A stretch of DNA of 64,000 bases from Bacteroidota bacterium (GTDB taxonomy: Bacteria > Bacteroidota > Bacteroidia > Bacteroidales > VadinHA17), in NCBI GenBank assembly GCA_029547705.1, contig JAKPOU010000068.1:142036-206035 (forward strand). Direction: 5' to 3'. The notes under the pieces were generated by a model. The model was not told the origin of the DNA. It saw only the letters and a list, made by a program, of their open reading frames with translations, and did not search any database. Made by a program: the position numbers and the translations under genes. This document shows, piece after piece, positions 1 to 8,982 of this stretch (position 1 is the stretch's first letter; each line of letters starts with the position of its first letter).

Positions 1-2
1 AA

Positions 3-1814
3 TGGGCACAGATAGCTGTCAGAAGGGGCTATATCGGATGTGTTTATGCAGGAGCAGATTCAAAAGATGATACGGAGGAATATTCGGAGATATGGGCAGG
101 CCGCTATGATTTCACAAGACTGATGCGCAGAGCCTTCGGAGCTTCCAGGGCAATAGACTATCTGTACACCCTTCCTTTTGTGGACAGGGATAAAATCGGA
201 ATCACAGGCCATTCCAGAAATGGAAAATTATCTCTTATTGCGGCTGCATTTGATGAAAGAATTGGTGCCTGCATACCCAGTAGCGGGGGAACCGGTGCCG
301 AGGTTCCCTGGCGATTCTGTTCACAGAATTATGATGTTGAGGATATTGCACTGCTGGCATGTGCTCAGCCTGCATGGCTTCATCCGCGGCTCAGGTTCTT
401 CACCGGCCGTGAAAACAAACTGCCTGTTGACCAGAATCTTTTTATGGCCCTTATCGCACCCAGGGGACTGATGTTAAGCACGGCAATAACGGAAGGGGCA
501 AGCAATCCCTGGGGTATTGAGCAGGCCTATCATGCCACCGGGAAAGTATATGAGTTTCTGGGTGCCCCCGATAACCTGGCCATCAGGTCACGTTACGGCC
601 TGCACAGTATTTGTGCCCGGGATATGGAAGACTATATGGATTTCTTTGATTACGTTTTTAAACGCAGCAATCATAAACCGGAGAATCGCCTGTTTTACAA
701 CTATTCATTCGAAGACTGGCGCAGGCTGAGCGGAGAAAAGGTCAATCCCCTGGACTTTCCGGTTAAGGGTATCGGGGATTTGCTTGCAGATGCCGGGCAG
801 AAATCAATCACCACTGTCAGTGAATGGGAATCAGAGAGGGAAGAGATAAGAAAAGCCATTCAACGGGTTCTGGGGGATGAACCTCCGGGCGTTACAAATC
901 CGGGCCCTGGAAGTTTAAGCATGGGAGGCAGAGGCGAAAGTACTTTCGGTTCATTTCTGCAGCGGCCGGGCCCGGCAGCAGGAATGGGGGTAATGGCTAT
1001 AACACCCTACAATGGTTTCGGAGATCAGCTGTTCGGCTATCTTTACTATCCTATAGATAAAAACGGGAAACCTGAAAACAATAATCTTCCTGTTGTTATA
1101 TATCTTCATGAATATGATTATTCAAAAGGATTCAATTCCTATCATCAGATTGAATCATTTTTCAGATCAGTATGCGAAAGAGGATATGCCGTATTCGCCT
1201 TCGATATGATAGGTTTCGGAAACCGCATTGAAGAGGGGACACGCTTTTATCACAGGTATCCCCGCTGGTCCAGAATGGGCAAGATGATAGCTGATGTAAG
1301 AGGAGCTGTTGATGCACTGACAAATCTGGACTTTACAGACAGTTCACGAATATATGTTGCCGGTTATTCACTTGGAGCAACAGTCGGCCTGCATGCTGCG
1401 GCCCTGGATGAACGTATTGCGGGAGTGGTATCCGTTGCCGGATTCACGCCAATGCGCCTGAACACAGCTGAAAGGGGAACCGGAGGAATAAAGGCATATT
1501 CACATCTGCACGGACTGTTGCCAAGACTGGGATATTTCGCCGGCAACGAATCCCGGATACCCTATGACTACCACGAAGTACTGGCGGCAATAGCACCGAG
1601 GCCTGTTCTGGTTATAGCACCTTTGCTGGATAAGGATGCCCATTGGGAAGATGTACAGGAATGCGTTAAGCAGGCAGGGAAAGTATATTCTCTCTATGGT
1701 GCTGCCGGTAATATTGAGTTGTTTTCACCTGATGACTACAGCAGATTTTCAGTGGAAATGCGTGACAGTACATATTCCTGGCTGCAGAAGAGACAACTCT
1801 CCCCCGGTCCATGA
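3..1814 (+). CDS. Two-domain alpha/beta-hydrolase esterase (CE15-like plus AXE1-like), 5' truncated by window
   Basis: The reading frame is open to the left window edge, so the N-terminus is missing. Two alpha/beta-hydrolase halves are visible. The first has the nucleophile elbow GHSRNG, the form typical of glucuronoyl esterases (CE15), and a late His in GLHSICARD that fits the catalytic His. The second half (from about codon 320 of the visible part) has elbow GYSLGA, an acid-bearing LLDKDAH strand and a DDYSRFS tail where a catalytic His would be expected but is not obvious. Members of these families remove ester decorations from xylan or lignin-linked glucuronate outside the cytoplasm. I infer a carbohydrate esterase in which the second domain may be weak or non-catalytic. 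The signal peptide cannot be judged. Confidence 0.8.
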   Translation, partial: WAQIAVRRGYIGCVYAGADSKDDTEEYSEIWAGRYDFTRLMRRAFGASRAIDYLYTLPFVDRDKIGITGHSRNGKLSLIAAAFDERIGACIPSSGGTGAEVPWRFCSQNYDVEDIALLACAQPAWLHPRLRFFTGRENKLPVDQNLFMALIAPRGLMLSTAITEGASNPWGIEQAYHATGKVYEFLGAPDNLAIRSRYGLHSICARDMEDYMDFFDYVFKRSNHKPENRLFYNYSFEDWRRLSGEKVNPLDFPVKGIGDLLADAGQKSITTVSEWESEREEIRKAIQRVLGDEPPGVTNPGPGSLSMGGRGESTFGSFLQRPGPAAGMGVMAITPYNGFGDQLFGYLYYPIDKNGKPENNNLPVVIYLHEYDYSKGFNSYHQIESFFRSVCERGYAVFAFDMIGFGNRIEEGTRFYHRYPRWSRMGKMIADVRGAVDALTNLDFTDSSRIYVAGYSLGATVGLHAAALDERIAGVVSVAGFTPMRLNTAERGTGGIKAYSHLHGLLPRLGYFAGNESRIPYDYHEVLAAIAPRPVLVIAPLLDKDAHWEDVQECVKQAGKVYSLYGAAGNIELFSPDDYSRFSVEMRDSTYSWLQKRQLSPGP

Positions 1815-1909
1815 ATTGTTTTAGCTTATAAATCTGCCAGGTATCCTTGCCAGGAATGCAGCAAAGGGTGAAAATCTGCCAATCCGGATAAATAAACCAG
1901 AATGTTACC

Positions 1910-2533
1910 TTAGTTTTGCTTTTCCAGGGCTTCAACAACAGATGAGGAAAAGTTTTTAAGATCCTGCGGGTTTCTTGAGGTAATCAGATTCCCGTATACA
2001 ACTACCGTTGAATCAACATATGTTGCTCCTGCCTGTTCGATTTCGCCTTTAATGGCACCAGTGCCTGTCAGAACAAGACCTTTCAGCAAATCAGCCGTAA
2101 CAAGCACCTGGGGGCCATGGCAGATTGCAGCGGTTACTTTTCCGGTATTCCAGAAAGCCTTTACAAATTCAATAACCCTGTCATTTTCTCTCAATACCGA
2201 AGGTCCTCTTCCTCCCGGAAGGATCAGAGCATCAAAATCATCCGGACTGACCTCTGATACCGACTTGTCAATATTTATTGTGAATTCACTGTTGTATGCC
2301 TTTACCTTTCCGCGTTCAGGTCCGATTACAGTAATTTCATAACCATTGTTAACCAGATATCCCATGGGCATATAGGCTTCCCCGTCATGGAATCCTTCTG
2401 CAACCAATACAGCAATACTTCCTCGTATTGAATCATCTTTTTCCTTAACTGGTGCCTGTGTCTGGCATGCAGTAAAAGAAACCAGTAAAGCAAAAATGAA
2501 AACCTGTGCTAATTTCTTTTCTCTGTGTTTCAT
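1910..2533 (-). CDS. DJ-1/PfpI family lipoprotein
   Basis: A 207-residue protein with a type II signal peptide (lipobox around C23, SFTAC), followed by a complete DJ-1/PfpI fold. The nucleophile-elbow cysteine is C138 in AAICHGP, preceded by the LILPGGRGP strand. The family includes glyoxalases, chaperones and amidase-like proteins, mostly cytosolic; this one is predicted to be membrane-anchored and exported. It sits alone between the convergent esterase and tRNA-Gln, with its own start 28 bp after a weak A/T-rich stretch. The substrate cannot be read from sequence. Confidence 0.85.
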   Translation of the reverse strand: MKHREKKLAQVFIFALLVSFTACQTQAPVKEKDDSIRGSIAVLVAEGFHDGEAYMPMGYLVNNGYEITVIGPERGKVKAYNSEFTINIDKSVSEVSPDDFDALILPGGRGPSVLRENDRVIEFVKAFWNTGKVTAAICHGPQVLVTADLLKGLVLTGTGAIKGEIEQAGATYVDSTVVVYGNLITSRNPQDLKNFSSSVVEALEKQN

Positions 2534-2572
2534 GATACTCCTTGTGTTTGGTTAATTAAATTCCGGTTTAGG

Positions 2573-2596
2573 TAAAAAATCCCGCCGGGGCGGGAT
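2573..2596 (-). terminator. Rho-independent terminator after tRNA-Gln
   Basis: A 7-bp stem (ATCCCGC/GCGGGAT) with a 4-nt loop lies at 2579-2596. Read on the minus strand it is followed by a run of six T at 2574-2579, just downstream of the tRNA. It separates the tRNA from the DJ-1 gene. Confidence 0.75.
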
Positions 2597-2603
2597 GTTT
2601 TTG

Positions 2604-2676
2604 TTGCTCCGCCAGGGCTCGAACCTGGACTTTTCTGATCCAGAGTCAGACGTGTTGCCAATTACACCACGGAGCA
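2604..2676 (-). tRNA. tRNA-Gln (anticodon CTG)
   Basis: A 73-nt cloverleaf on the minus strand. The acceptor stem TGCTCCG pairs with CGGAGCA, and the T arm contains GGTTCGAGCC. The anticodon stem TCTGA/TCAGA encloses loop CTCTGGA, giving anticodon CTG. The 3' CCA is not encoded. The D-arm and anticodon sequence match the usual bacterial tRNA-Gln pattern. It lies about 650 bp downstream of glnS on the same strand. Confidence 0.93.
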
Positions 2677-3320
2677 GTATTTGGGAATGCAAATATATAA
2701 AATCCTGATAAACCTTCATGATATAATTTTAAAATGACCGGGAAAAAGATCTGTTGTCATGAAGTTTTCCGGAAAAAGTCCTTAATAAATGTATTCTGAA
2801 AATAATTCCCCTGAAGGAACAGACCGGTAATATATTGTGCCCCGGTTGAAAGACGAAGCTGTTTCTCATCTGTAATTCAGGAAATTGCGCAGGGAAACAA
2901 GCGAAGGAATACAAAGGAAAATGTGAAGGTACATACAAGTAAACATGTTGGAACAAGCAGATAAGCTGCGGGTAACATAAAGGGAAACACTTTGAACCTT
3001 ATTTAAAAGAGCGAGGGCGCTCCACACTGTAACGCCCTCTGAGAAAATTGCCGGAATACTCCGGCAATCGGATCATAGTATGAAATAGATAACACTTATA
3101 CGAAAAGCCTGGAAAAAAGTTATACCGGTCCTGTACAGGTCTTTCCGGCTCCTTTCAGCGTGGGAAACGGCACCTCATTGCGGGAACTGGCACCTCATTG
3201 CGGGAATGATACCTCATTGCGGGAACGATACCTCATTGGGGTAACCGGCACCTCATTTTCTGGACAGGTTTTCAGCGGTAGATGTGACTGGCGGAGCTGA
3301 GGATCCTGCTTCCCCTGCCC
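2677..3320. other. Intergenic region with hairpins and an IS-end array
   Basis: No convincing gene. It holds two adjacent hairpins without T-tracts: GAGGGCG/CGCCCTC at 3013-3039, and ATTGCCGGA/TCCGGCAAT with a 4-nt loop at 3047-3068. The direct-repeat array at 3171-3266 is listed separately. Confidence 0.6.
3171..3266. repeat. Five ~19-20 bp direct repeats, probable IS21-type transposon end
   Basis: The core ACCTCATT occurs five times, with repeat units starting at 3171, 3191, 3210, 3229 and 3249 (steps of 20, 19, 19 and 20 bp). The inner units share TGCGGGAA. The array ends in TTTTCTGGACA at 3266. IS21-family elements carry several such tandem transposase-binding repeats at each end, close to a TG..CA tip. 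No istA/istB gene is nearby, so this is read as a leftover end. Confidence 0.5.
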
Positions 3321-5036
3321 TTATTCCTGTTTCTTGCTGACCATCCTGGCCCAGGTATCCCTGAGGGAGACTGTCCTGTTGAAAACCGGGCGGGCAGGTG
3401 TGGAATCCGGGTCGGTACAAAAATATCCCAGCCGCTGGAACTGGAATTTATCGTATGGCCGTGCTGAACCGAGAGATGGTTCCAGTTTACAGTTTTTAAG
3501 GACTTTAAGGGAATCAGGATTGAGAAACTCCCTGTAATCCCTGTCTTTCTGGCCCGAAGGATCTTCATGACTGAAGAGACGGTCATACAGTCTTACCTCC
3601 GCATCAATGGCATGTTGTGCAGAAACCCAGTGAAGGGTGCCTTTGACCTTTTTCGCGGATAAATGTTTTCCGCTTTTTGTCTCAGGATCATAGGTACAGT
3701 ACACTTCTTCAATGATTCCGCTTTCAGGATTTTTTTTGAAGGATTCGCATCTTATGATGTATGCACCTTTCAGGCGGACTTCCGATCCGGGAGCCAGGCG
3801 GAAAAATTTATGAGGAGGGTTTTCCATGAAATCGTCACGTTCAATATAGATCTCCTTACTGAAGGGGACCATCCTTGATCCCATGGATTCATCCTCGGGA
3901 TTGTTGATTATTTCCATTTCCTCGACCTTGTCCGCAGGATAGTTGGTGATAACCACCCTGAGAGGATCCAGCACCCCGAAAACCCTGGGAGCTTTCAGAT
4001 TGAGATCCTCGCGCACGGCATGCTCAAGGAGTGAAACATCATTTATAGCCTCAACCTTTGTATATCCTATGAGATCAATGAATTTCCGCACTGATTCCGG
4101 GGTATAGCCCCGTCTTCGAAGGCCGCAGAGAGTGGGCATCCGGGGATCATCCCAGCCTTTGACCTTTCCGTCGCGTACAAGCTCCAGGAGTCTCCTTTTG
4201 CTCATAACAGTATATGTCAGGTTCAGGCGGTTAAATTCAATCTGCCTTGGCCTGTAAGCGGAGGTCATAAGCTGATCAATGAACCAGTCGTACAGGGGGC
4301 GGTGTATCTCAAACTCCAGGGTACAGAGGGAATGTGTGATTCCTTCAAAATAATCACACTGTCCGTGTGCGAAATCATACATCGGATAAACATTCCAGCT
4401 GTTGCCCGTGCGGTGATGCGGAGTCTTAATGATCCTGTAAATAATAGGATCGCGCATGTGCATGTTGGGTGATGACATGTCTATCCGGGCACGGAGGACA
4501 CGGCTGCCTTCCTCAAATTCGCCTTCATTCATCCTGTAAAACAGATCCAGGTTCTCCTGAACGGATCTCCTGATGAAGGGGCTTTCTGTACCGGCCTGAG
4601 TGGGAGTGCCCTTTTGTTCCGCAATAATATCCGATGGCTGGTCATCCACGTATGCCAGGCCTTTTTTTATGAGATCAACGGCAAAGTCGAAAAGTTTTCC
4701 GAAATAATCCGATGCATAATATTCGCGGTTATCCCAGTCAAAGCCCAGCCAGTGAATGTCTTCCTTTATCGAATCGATATATTCAACTTCCTCTTTTACA
4801 GGATTGGTGTCATCAAATCTCAGATTGCATCTGCCTCCGTATTTTTCGGCCATTCCGAAATCAAGGCAGATGGCCTTGGCATGACCGATGTGAAGGTAGC
4901 CGTTAGGCTCGGGAGGGAACCTGGTGTGTATTCTTCCGTTGTTCTTTCCTTCCCTGAGATCATCAATGATGATTTGTTCAATAAAGCTGACCGGTACTTT
5001 TGATTCTCCGGCCTCTTTTGTTTTCTCTCCGTTCAT
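3321..5036 (-). CDS. glnS: Glutamine--tRNA ligase
   Basis: A 571-residue class I aminoacyl-tRNA synthetase that charges tRNA-Gln in the cytoplasm. The HIGH signature is at 49-52 (YLHIGHAK) and the KMSKS equivalent is VMSKR at 277-281. The GlnRS-specific [13 protein letters not shown] context and the FDDTNP strand are present. The length is close to the E. coli enzyme plus a short N-terminal extension. The C-terminal anticodon-binding beta-barrels are intact. Its presence implies direct Gln-tRNA charging rather than sole reliance on GatCAB. It is probably a single-gene unit. A tRNA-Gln gene lies downstream on the same strand, beyond the IS-end array. Confidence 0.97.
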   Translation of the reverse strand: MNGEKTKEAGESKVPVSFIEQIIIDDLREGKNNGRIHTRFPPEPNGYLHIGHAKAICLDFGMAEKYGGRCNLRFDDTNPVKEEVEYIDSIKEDIHWLGFDWDNREYYASDYFGKLFDFAVDLIKKGLAYVDDQPSDIIAEQKGTPTQAGTESPFIRRSVQENLDLFYRMNEGEFEEGSRVLRARIDMSSPNMHMRDPIIYRIIKTPHHRTGNSWNVYPMYDFAHGQCDYFEGITHSLCTLEFEIHRPLYDWFIDQLMTSAYRPRQIEFNRLNLTYTVMSKRRLLELVRDGKVKGWDDPRMPTLCGLRRRGYTPESVRKFIDLIGYTKVEAINDVSLLEHAVREDLNLKAPRVFGVLDPLRVVITNYPADKVEEMEIINNPEDESMGSRMVPFSKEIYIERDDFMENPPHKFFRLAPGSEVRLKGAYIIRCESFKKNPESGIIEEVYCTYDPETKSGKHLSAKKVKGTLHWVSAQHAIDAEVRLYDRLFSHEDPSGQKDRDYREFLNPDSLKVLKNCKLEPSLGSARPYDKFQFQRLGYFCTDPDSTPARPVFNRTVSLRDTWARMVSKKQE

Positions 5037-5107
5037 CCTGAAAAATTAAGATTACAAAAATAGGATGAATTTCAGGGAAAAAAAACATGGGGCAAAGAAC
5101 CAATATC

Positions 5108-5407
5108 CTATCTCTGATTCAGGTAATCTTTCAGGGCGCTGACATATTCATTGAATCTTTCCCTTCCAAGTTCGGTAATCCTGCACTTTGTCTGAGGGTA
5201 ATTATCCCTGAACTTTTTTGTCACCTCAATGTATCCCGCCTCTTTCAGCTTGCCTATCTGAATACTCAGGTTCCCGGCTGTGGCCCCTGTCTGTTCCCGG
5301 ATGAAGGTGAAATCCGCGGTTTCAACACTGATGAGGATTGACATCACTGCAAGCCTCAGCTGTGAATGTAACAGGGGATCAAGATCCTTATACCTTTTCA
5401 TGATCAA
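5108..5407 (-). CDS. Winged-helix transcriptional regulator (ArsR/MarR-like, HTH_34 type)
   Basis: A 99-residue winged-helix DNA-binding protein: an N-terminal helix (LDPLLHSQLRLAVMS), a recognition helix in TGATAGNLSIQIGKL and a wing around IEVTKKFRDN. It matches the small Bacteroidota regulators that contain little more than the wHTH domain. The start overlaps the end of the membrane protein by 20 bp, so the two are co-transcribed and probably coupled. Pairs of this kind (short wHTH plus multi-TM protein) usually form an autoregulated unit, and a candidate operator lies upstream of the pair at 6037-6051. The effector is unknown. Confidence 0.85.
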   Translation of the reverse strand: MIMKRYKDLDPLLHSQLRLAVMSILISVETADFTFIREQTGATAGNLSIQIGKLKEAGYIEVTKKFRDNYPQTKCRITELGRERFNEYVSALKDYLNQR

Positions 5408-5975
5408 CCTTTCTTTTTAGCATATACCCCGGTAAAAGATAGCCGGTAAGCATGGCAACCGGCACTGTAAGGGCCGATATCTCATTCCCCGCGAAACGGG
5501 CAATCAGGGCAAATATCCAGAAAGTAATCCCCCCGAATATCAGAGGCCTGAATTTAATAATGAACCCTGACAGAAAGGTTGGTACGGCTGCCAGTGTCAG
5601 TATGAGCGGAGCAACGAACTGCATCCTCCCCGATGATATGATGAACAGGACAGCAGCAGCTATCAGGAAGGCCATCCAGGTCCAGACGTAAATATTGTCG
5701 GCATAGGTATGGAATCTTTCTTTCTTCCCTGTTCTGTAACCGTATATCATGGAAACAAAAACCCCCGGTATCGACAGAAACCACACGTACCAGTGAGATC
5801 CGGCGCCAATGAATTTCCACAGAATATATTCCGCCAGGCTGCATGCAAGTATGAGCCAGCCCCAGAAAAGATAGTGAAAACTGCTGTTTCTGATATTCAC
5901 TTTTGTCCTGTTGATCATCTCGGTAATCAGCCTGAAGCTCTCTTCACCTGTCATTATTTTTTCTCCGTTTTCCAT
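5388..5975 (-). CDS. Multi-pass membrane protein of unknown function
   Basis: A 195-residue protein with about five predicted transmembrane segments after a short soluble N-terminal region rich in charged residues (GEESFRLITEMINRTK). I see no catalytic motif. It is the first gene of a two-gene unit with the wHTH regulator. Regulator/membrane-protein pairs of this layout are widespread in Bacteroidota but have no settled function. A membrane-sensing or stress role is only a guess. Confidence 0.7.
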   Translation of the reverse strand: MENGEKIMTGEESFRLITEMINRTKVNIRNSSFHYLFWGWLILACSLAEYILWKFIGAGSHWYVWFLSIPGVFVSMIYGYRTGKKERFHTYADNIYVWTWMAFLIAAAVLFIISSGRMQFVAPLILTLAAVPTFLSGFIIKFRPLIFGGITFWIFALIARFAGNEISALTVPVAMLTGYLLPGYMLKRKVDHEKV

Positions 5976-6036
5976 AATTATTCTTATTTTTAATTGTGAA
6001 TGGAATTGTTTATAAATATATTGTAAATATAAAGTA

Positions 6037-6051
6037 GTTTATAATATAAAC
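6037..6051. promoter_or_regulatory. Palindromic candidate operator in the regulator promoter
   Basis: GTTTATA-A-TATAAAC is a perfect 7-bp inverted repeat with a single central base. Read on the minus strand it lies between a TTTG (-33-like) and TATATTTA (-7-like) separated by 20 nt. A third GTTTATA half-site is at 6008-6014. The placement is typical of an autorepressor site for the wHTH gene downstream. Confidence 0.45.
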
Positions 6052-6122
6052 CAAATATTCCGGCAGGAATTTTATTCTGCATTCTAAAAAAATATTATTA
6101 TTCGGACTATCAATACACTAAT

Positions 6123-6473
6123 ATGGGTCTAATTCAGATTGAAGGTATGGAATTTTATGCCTTTCACGGGCATTTCAGGGAAGAACAGATAGTTGGCAGC
6201 AGGTTTCTGGTGGATCTCACCATTGAAACTGATCTTGAAAAACCGGCAGAGAGCGACAATCTCCGGGATGCGGTCAATTATCAGGAGGCTTACAAGTTAA
6301 TCAAGGTTCAGATGGAACAGAAATCACATTTGCTTGAAAACATTGCTTCAAGGATACTCGATTCGCTCTATTCGGAAATGACCGGAATCAGGAAGGCTAC
6401 TGTGAAGGTCTCGAAAATGAATCCCCCGGTCGGCGGCAAGGTAAATTGTGTCAGCATTATAATGGAAAGATAG
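6123..6473 (+). CDS. folB: Dihydroneopterin aldolase
   Basis: A 116-residue protein with the full FolB fold. It begins IEGMEFYAFHGHFREEQ, in which the family's conserved Y/HG region is seen, and ends with VSKMNPPVGGKV, the conserved Pro-rich C-terminal motif. It converts 7,8-dihydroneopterin to 6-hydroxymethyl-dihydropterin and glycolaldehyde in folate synthesis and acts as a cytoplasmic octamer. It stands alone between divergent and co-oriented genes; other folate genes are not in view. The ATG at 6123 is the only sensible start. Confidence 0.95.
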   Translation: MGLIQIEGMEFYAFHGHFREEQIVGSRFLVDLTIETDLEKPAESDNLRDAVNYQEAYKLIKVQMEQKSHLLENIASRILDSLYSEMTGIRKATVKVSKMNPPVGGKVNCVSIIMER

Positions 6474-6676
6474 TATTTTAGCGGTAGAGGAATTTTGAAT
6501 CATTCTTTAGTCGGGCCGTATTATGCCGGAAATCTGCTGAAAACCATCAGGTATTCGGGAGGAACTATTCAGGTTCTGTATTAACCGGGATGAAATTCCG
6601 GTATAATTCAGGGGATTCCGGCGAAAACAGGTCACTGACTTTTTCAGATAATTATGAATCATTTAAATAGTATAAA

Positions 6677-8233
6677 ATGAATTTGAGAAAGTATTTGCTT
6701 TTTTTTCTCCTGGCGGCATTTGTCAGCCTCAATGCAGGAGCTCAGGTAATCACTTCCAAAGAGATTGACGTTCTGGTTGAGAATGTTATGAAAACCTTTG
6801 ACGTACCAGGCATTGCCGTTGGCATTGTAAAGGATGGAAAGGTAATTCATTCAAAAGGATATGGTGTCAGATCGCTTGCAACGGGACAGAAAGTTGATTC
6901 AAATACCCTGTTCGGCATTGCTTCAAACAGCAAGGCATTTACTGCGGCGGCACTCGGCATTCTGGTGGATGAAAATAAGCTTTACTGGAACGACAGGGTT
7001 ATTGATTATATTCCTGAATTCCGGCTTTATGATCCCTATGTTACAAGTGAATTCACCATAGCCGATCTGCTGACTCACAGAAGCGGCCTGGGTCTGGGAG
7101 CGGGGGACCTCATGATCTGGCCGGGAAGGAATGATTTCACGGTAAATGATATCATTCACAATCTCAGGTTTCTTAAACCGGTTTCAAGTTTCAGGTCGAA
7201 ATATGATTATGACAATCTTCTTTATATAGTTGCGGGAGAGATTGTGGCCAGGGTTTCAGGGATGAGCTGGGCAGAGTTTATTGAGAAACGGATTATGGAA
7301 CCTCTTGAAATGAAGGGAAGTGCTGCCTCATTCAGCCGGCTGAAAGACAAATCGAACGTGATCGATGCGCACGCTCCCGTAGAGGGGAAGGTACAGGTGA
7401 TTGACAGGAGTTTCAATGAAATGGCTGTAGCAGCCGGAGGTATTTACAGTAATATCTCCGACATGAGCAAATGGGTTATTATGCAGCTGAACAGGGGCAG
7501 ATACGGGGGGAATCCCGGCAGGCAGCTTTTCAGTGAGAATGTCCACCGGACAATGTGGTCGCCTCATACAATAATCCCGGTTGCGGAATCAGCTGAATAC
7601 AGAATACATTTTTCAGCATACGGTCTGGGATGGAGACTCAATGACATAATGGGATACAAGCAGGTGGGCCATACCGGAGGGCTGGCTGGCATCGTGACCC
7701 AGGTAACCCTTATTCCCGGACTGAACCTGGGAATCATGGTCTTTACCAATCAGCAGGCAGGAGCAGCTTTCCGTGCCATAACAAACACGATTCTTGACAG
7801 TTATTTTGGCATCAGGGGAGCTGACAGGGTAAAAGAGTATTATGAAAACGAAAAAAGGAGTATTGAGAATGCGAAAAGGATAAGCGATGATATATGGAAA
7901 AATATAGAAGCCCGGGAATCACCGGCATTTAAACCGGATAATTCGGCTTACACCGGTACATACAACGATAACTGGTTCGGCGAGGTAACAATATCGGACA
8001 GGAACGGAACTCTCTGGTTTGAGGCGAAAAGATCTCCTGTCCTCAGCGGGGCAATGCTTCCCTACAAGGGCAACACCTTTGTGGTGAAATGGAACGACAG
8101 GAGCCTGGATGCGGATGCCTTTGCGGTTTTTACCCTCAATGTGGAGGGCAGGGCTTCCGGAATGACCATGAAGGCAATATCTCCCCTCACGGACTTCAGT
8201 TATGATTTTCATGACCTTGACTTCAGGAGATGA
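6677..8233 (+). CDS. Serine beta-lactamase-like hydrolase (class C/PBP fold) with C-terminal DUF3471
   Basis: A 518-residue secreted protein with an N-terminal signal peptide ending near NAGAQ. The active-site SxxK is S83-N-S-K86 and the YxN motif is Y178-D-N180. The KTG-equivalent box is HTGG at about 332. After the catalytic domain comes a region of about 110 residues resembling DUF3471 (beta-rich, TYNDNWFGEVTI). The family holds esterases, D-aminopeptidases and penicillin-binding proteins, so an antibiotic-resistance role should not be assumed. It is monocistronic, and the stop codon lies inside a hairpin. Confidence 0.92.
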   Translation: MNLRKYLLFFLLAAFVSLNAGAQVITSKEIDVLVENVMKTFDVPGIAVGIVKDGKVIHSKGYGVRSLATGQKVDSNTLFGIASNSKAFTAAALGILVDENKLYWNDRVIDYIPEFRLYDPYVTSEFTIADLLTHRSGLGLGAGDLMIWPGRNDFTVNDIIHNLRFLKPVSSFRSKYDYDNLLYIVAGEIVARVSGMSWAEFIEKRIMEPLEMKGSAASFSRLKDKSNVIDAHAPVEGKVQVIDRSFNEMAVAAGGIYSNISDMSKWVIMQLNRGRYGGNPGRQLFSENVHRTMWSPHTIIPVAESAEYRIHFSAYGLGWRLNDIMGYKQVGHTGGLAGIVTQVTLIPGLNLGIMVFTNQQAGAAFRAITNTILDSYFGIRGADRVKEYYENEKRSIENAKRISDDIWKNIEARESPAFKPDNSAYTGTYNDNWFGEVTISDRNGTLWFEAKRSPVLSGAMLPYKGNTFVVKWNDRSLDADAFAVFTLNVEGRASGMTMKAISPLTDFSYDFHDLDFRR

Positions 8234-8249
8234 ACTATATCCTGAAGTC
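8219..8249. terminator. Hairpin spanning the stop codon of the beta-lactamase-like gene
   Basis: GACTTCAGGA pairs perfectly with TCCTGAAGTC across an 11-nt loop that holds the TGA stop. It lies between convergent genes. There is no T-tract, so it may act as a weak bidirectional terminator or a 3' stabiliser. Confidence 0.45.
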
Positions 8250-8298
8250 AATGATCAGGATTAACGCCGGCTCCGGCAGGCGGAATGAACAGCGGCAG

Positions 8299-8964
8299 TT
8301 AGTCCTTGTAAGTGACGTCTATTTTCGCAATCATGTCCTTGTAGGATATTTCCCGGATCCTGTATCTGAGTATATCCTTCCCCGTTAAAGTCGAGATTTC
8401 CTTCAGGATTTTCTGCTTTTTACCTGTTTTAAGCAATTCAAGGTCCCTGATGATTATCCTGTAGGTTGTAGTGTTGTATTGAAGGGTGAATTCTTCGAGG
8501 ATAATCACGCACACAATCAGGATAATGTTGAATATTAAAACCCCGAGCAGCGGGAATCCCACCAGTTTAAGGGAATTAATCACGGATAATCCTATGGTTG
8601 CAAACATATAGGACATATCCTTCAGGCTGAAATTTCTGGTTCTGAATCTCAGTATGGTGAAAATTGCAAAGAGACCGACCGCCATTCCGAATTCAATAAA
8701 GACCGATTTCAGCATTGAGGTGATGAAAAATACCGTTATGCCAAGCAGGAAGAATGTAAAAAGAAATTTCTCCTTCTTGGTATACCGGAAATATACCACC
8801 CTGATGAGAACAATAAGGAACAACGTATTTATTACAAAGCGCAGCAGTATCCCGAAAAAATCAGGATTGTTCAGATTGAAAATATTGTCAGGCATGCCGA
8901 TAGTATTGGATTTTTGACTTTCTTCCTTAATGCGGATGAAAATACCTATTTTTATCTTATCCAA
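8299..8964 (-). CDS. DUF4956 membrane protein
   Basis: A 221-residue protein with four closely spaced hydrophobic segments, including NTLFLIVLIRVVYF and FNIILIVCVIILEEF, then a soluble C-terminal tail of about 75 residues with basic and acidic runs. The segment FAIFTILRFRTR is the DUF4956 hallmark. Relatives often accompany VTC-type polyphosphate polymerases, but none is seen here. The gene starts 18 bp after the SdiA-regulated-like gene and is likely co-transcribed with it. An internal ATG at 8895 is an alternative start that would skip 23 residues. Confidence 0.8.
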   Translation of the reverse strand: MDKIKIGIFIRIKEESQKSNTIGMPDNIFNLNNPDFFGILLRFVINTLFLIVLIRVVYFRYTKKEKFLFTFFLLGITVFFITSMLKSVFIEFGMAVGLFAIFTILRFRTRNFSLKDMSYMFATIGLSVINSLKLVGFPLLGVLIFNIILIVCVIILEEFTLQYNTTTYRIIIRDLELLKTGKKQKILKEISTLTGKDILRYRIREISYKDMIAKIDVTYKD

Positions 8965-8982
8965 TACAGCTAATTATCAACA

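Noticed and set aside
3171..3266. CRISPR array
   Set aside because: The repeat unit is short, spacers would be about 10 nt and largely identical, and no cas genes are present. It fits an IS-type end better.
6677..8233. Beta-lactam resistance gene
   Set aside because: SxxK, YxN and HTGG are shared by esterases and peptidases with the same fold plus DUF3471. Resistance is not supported.
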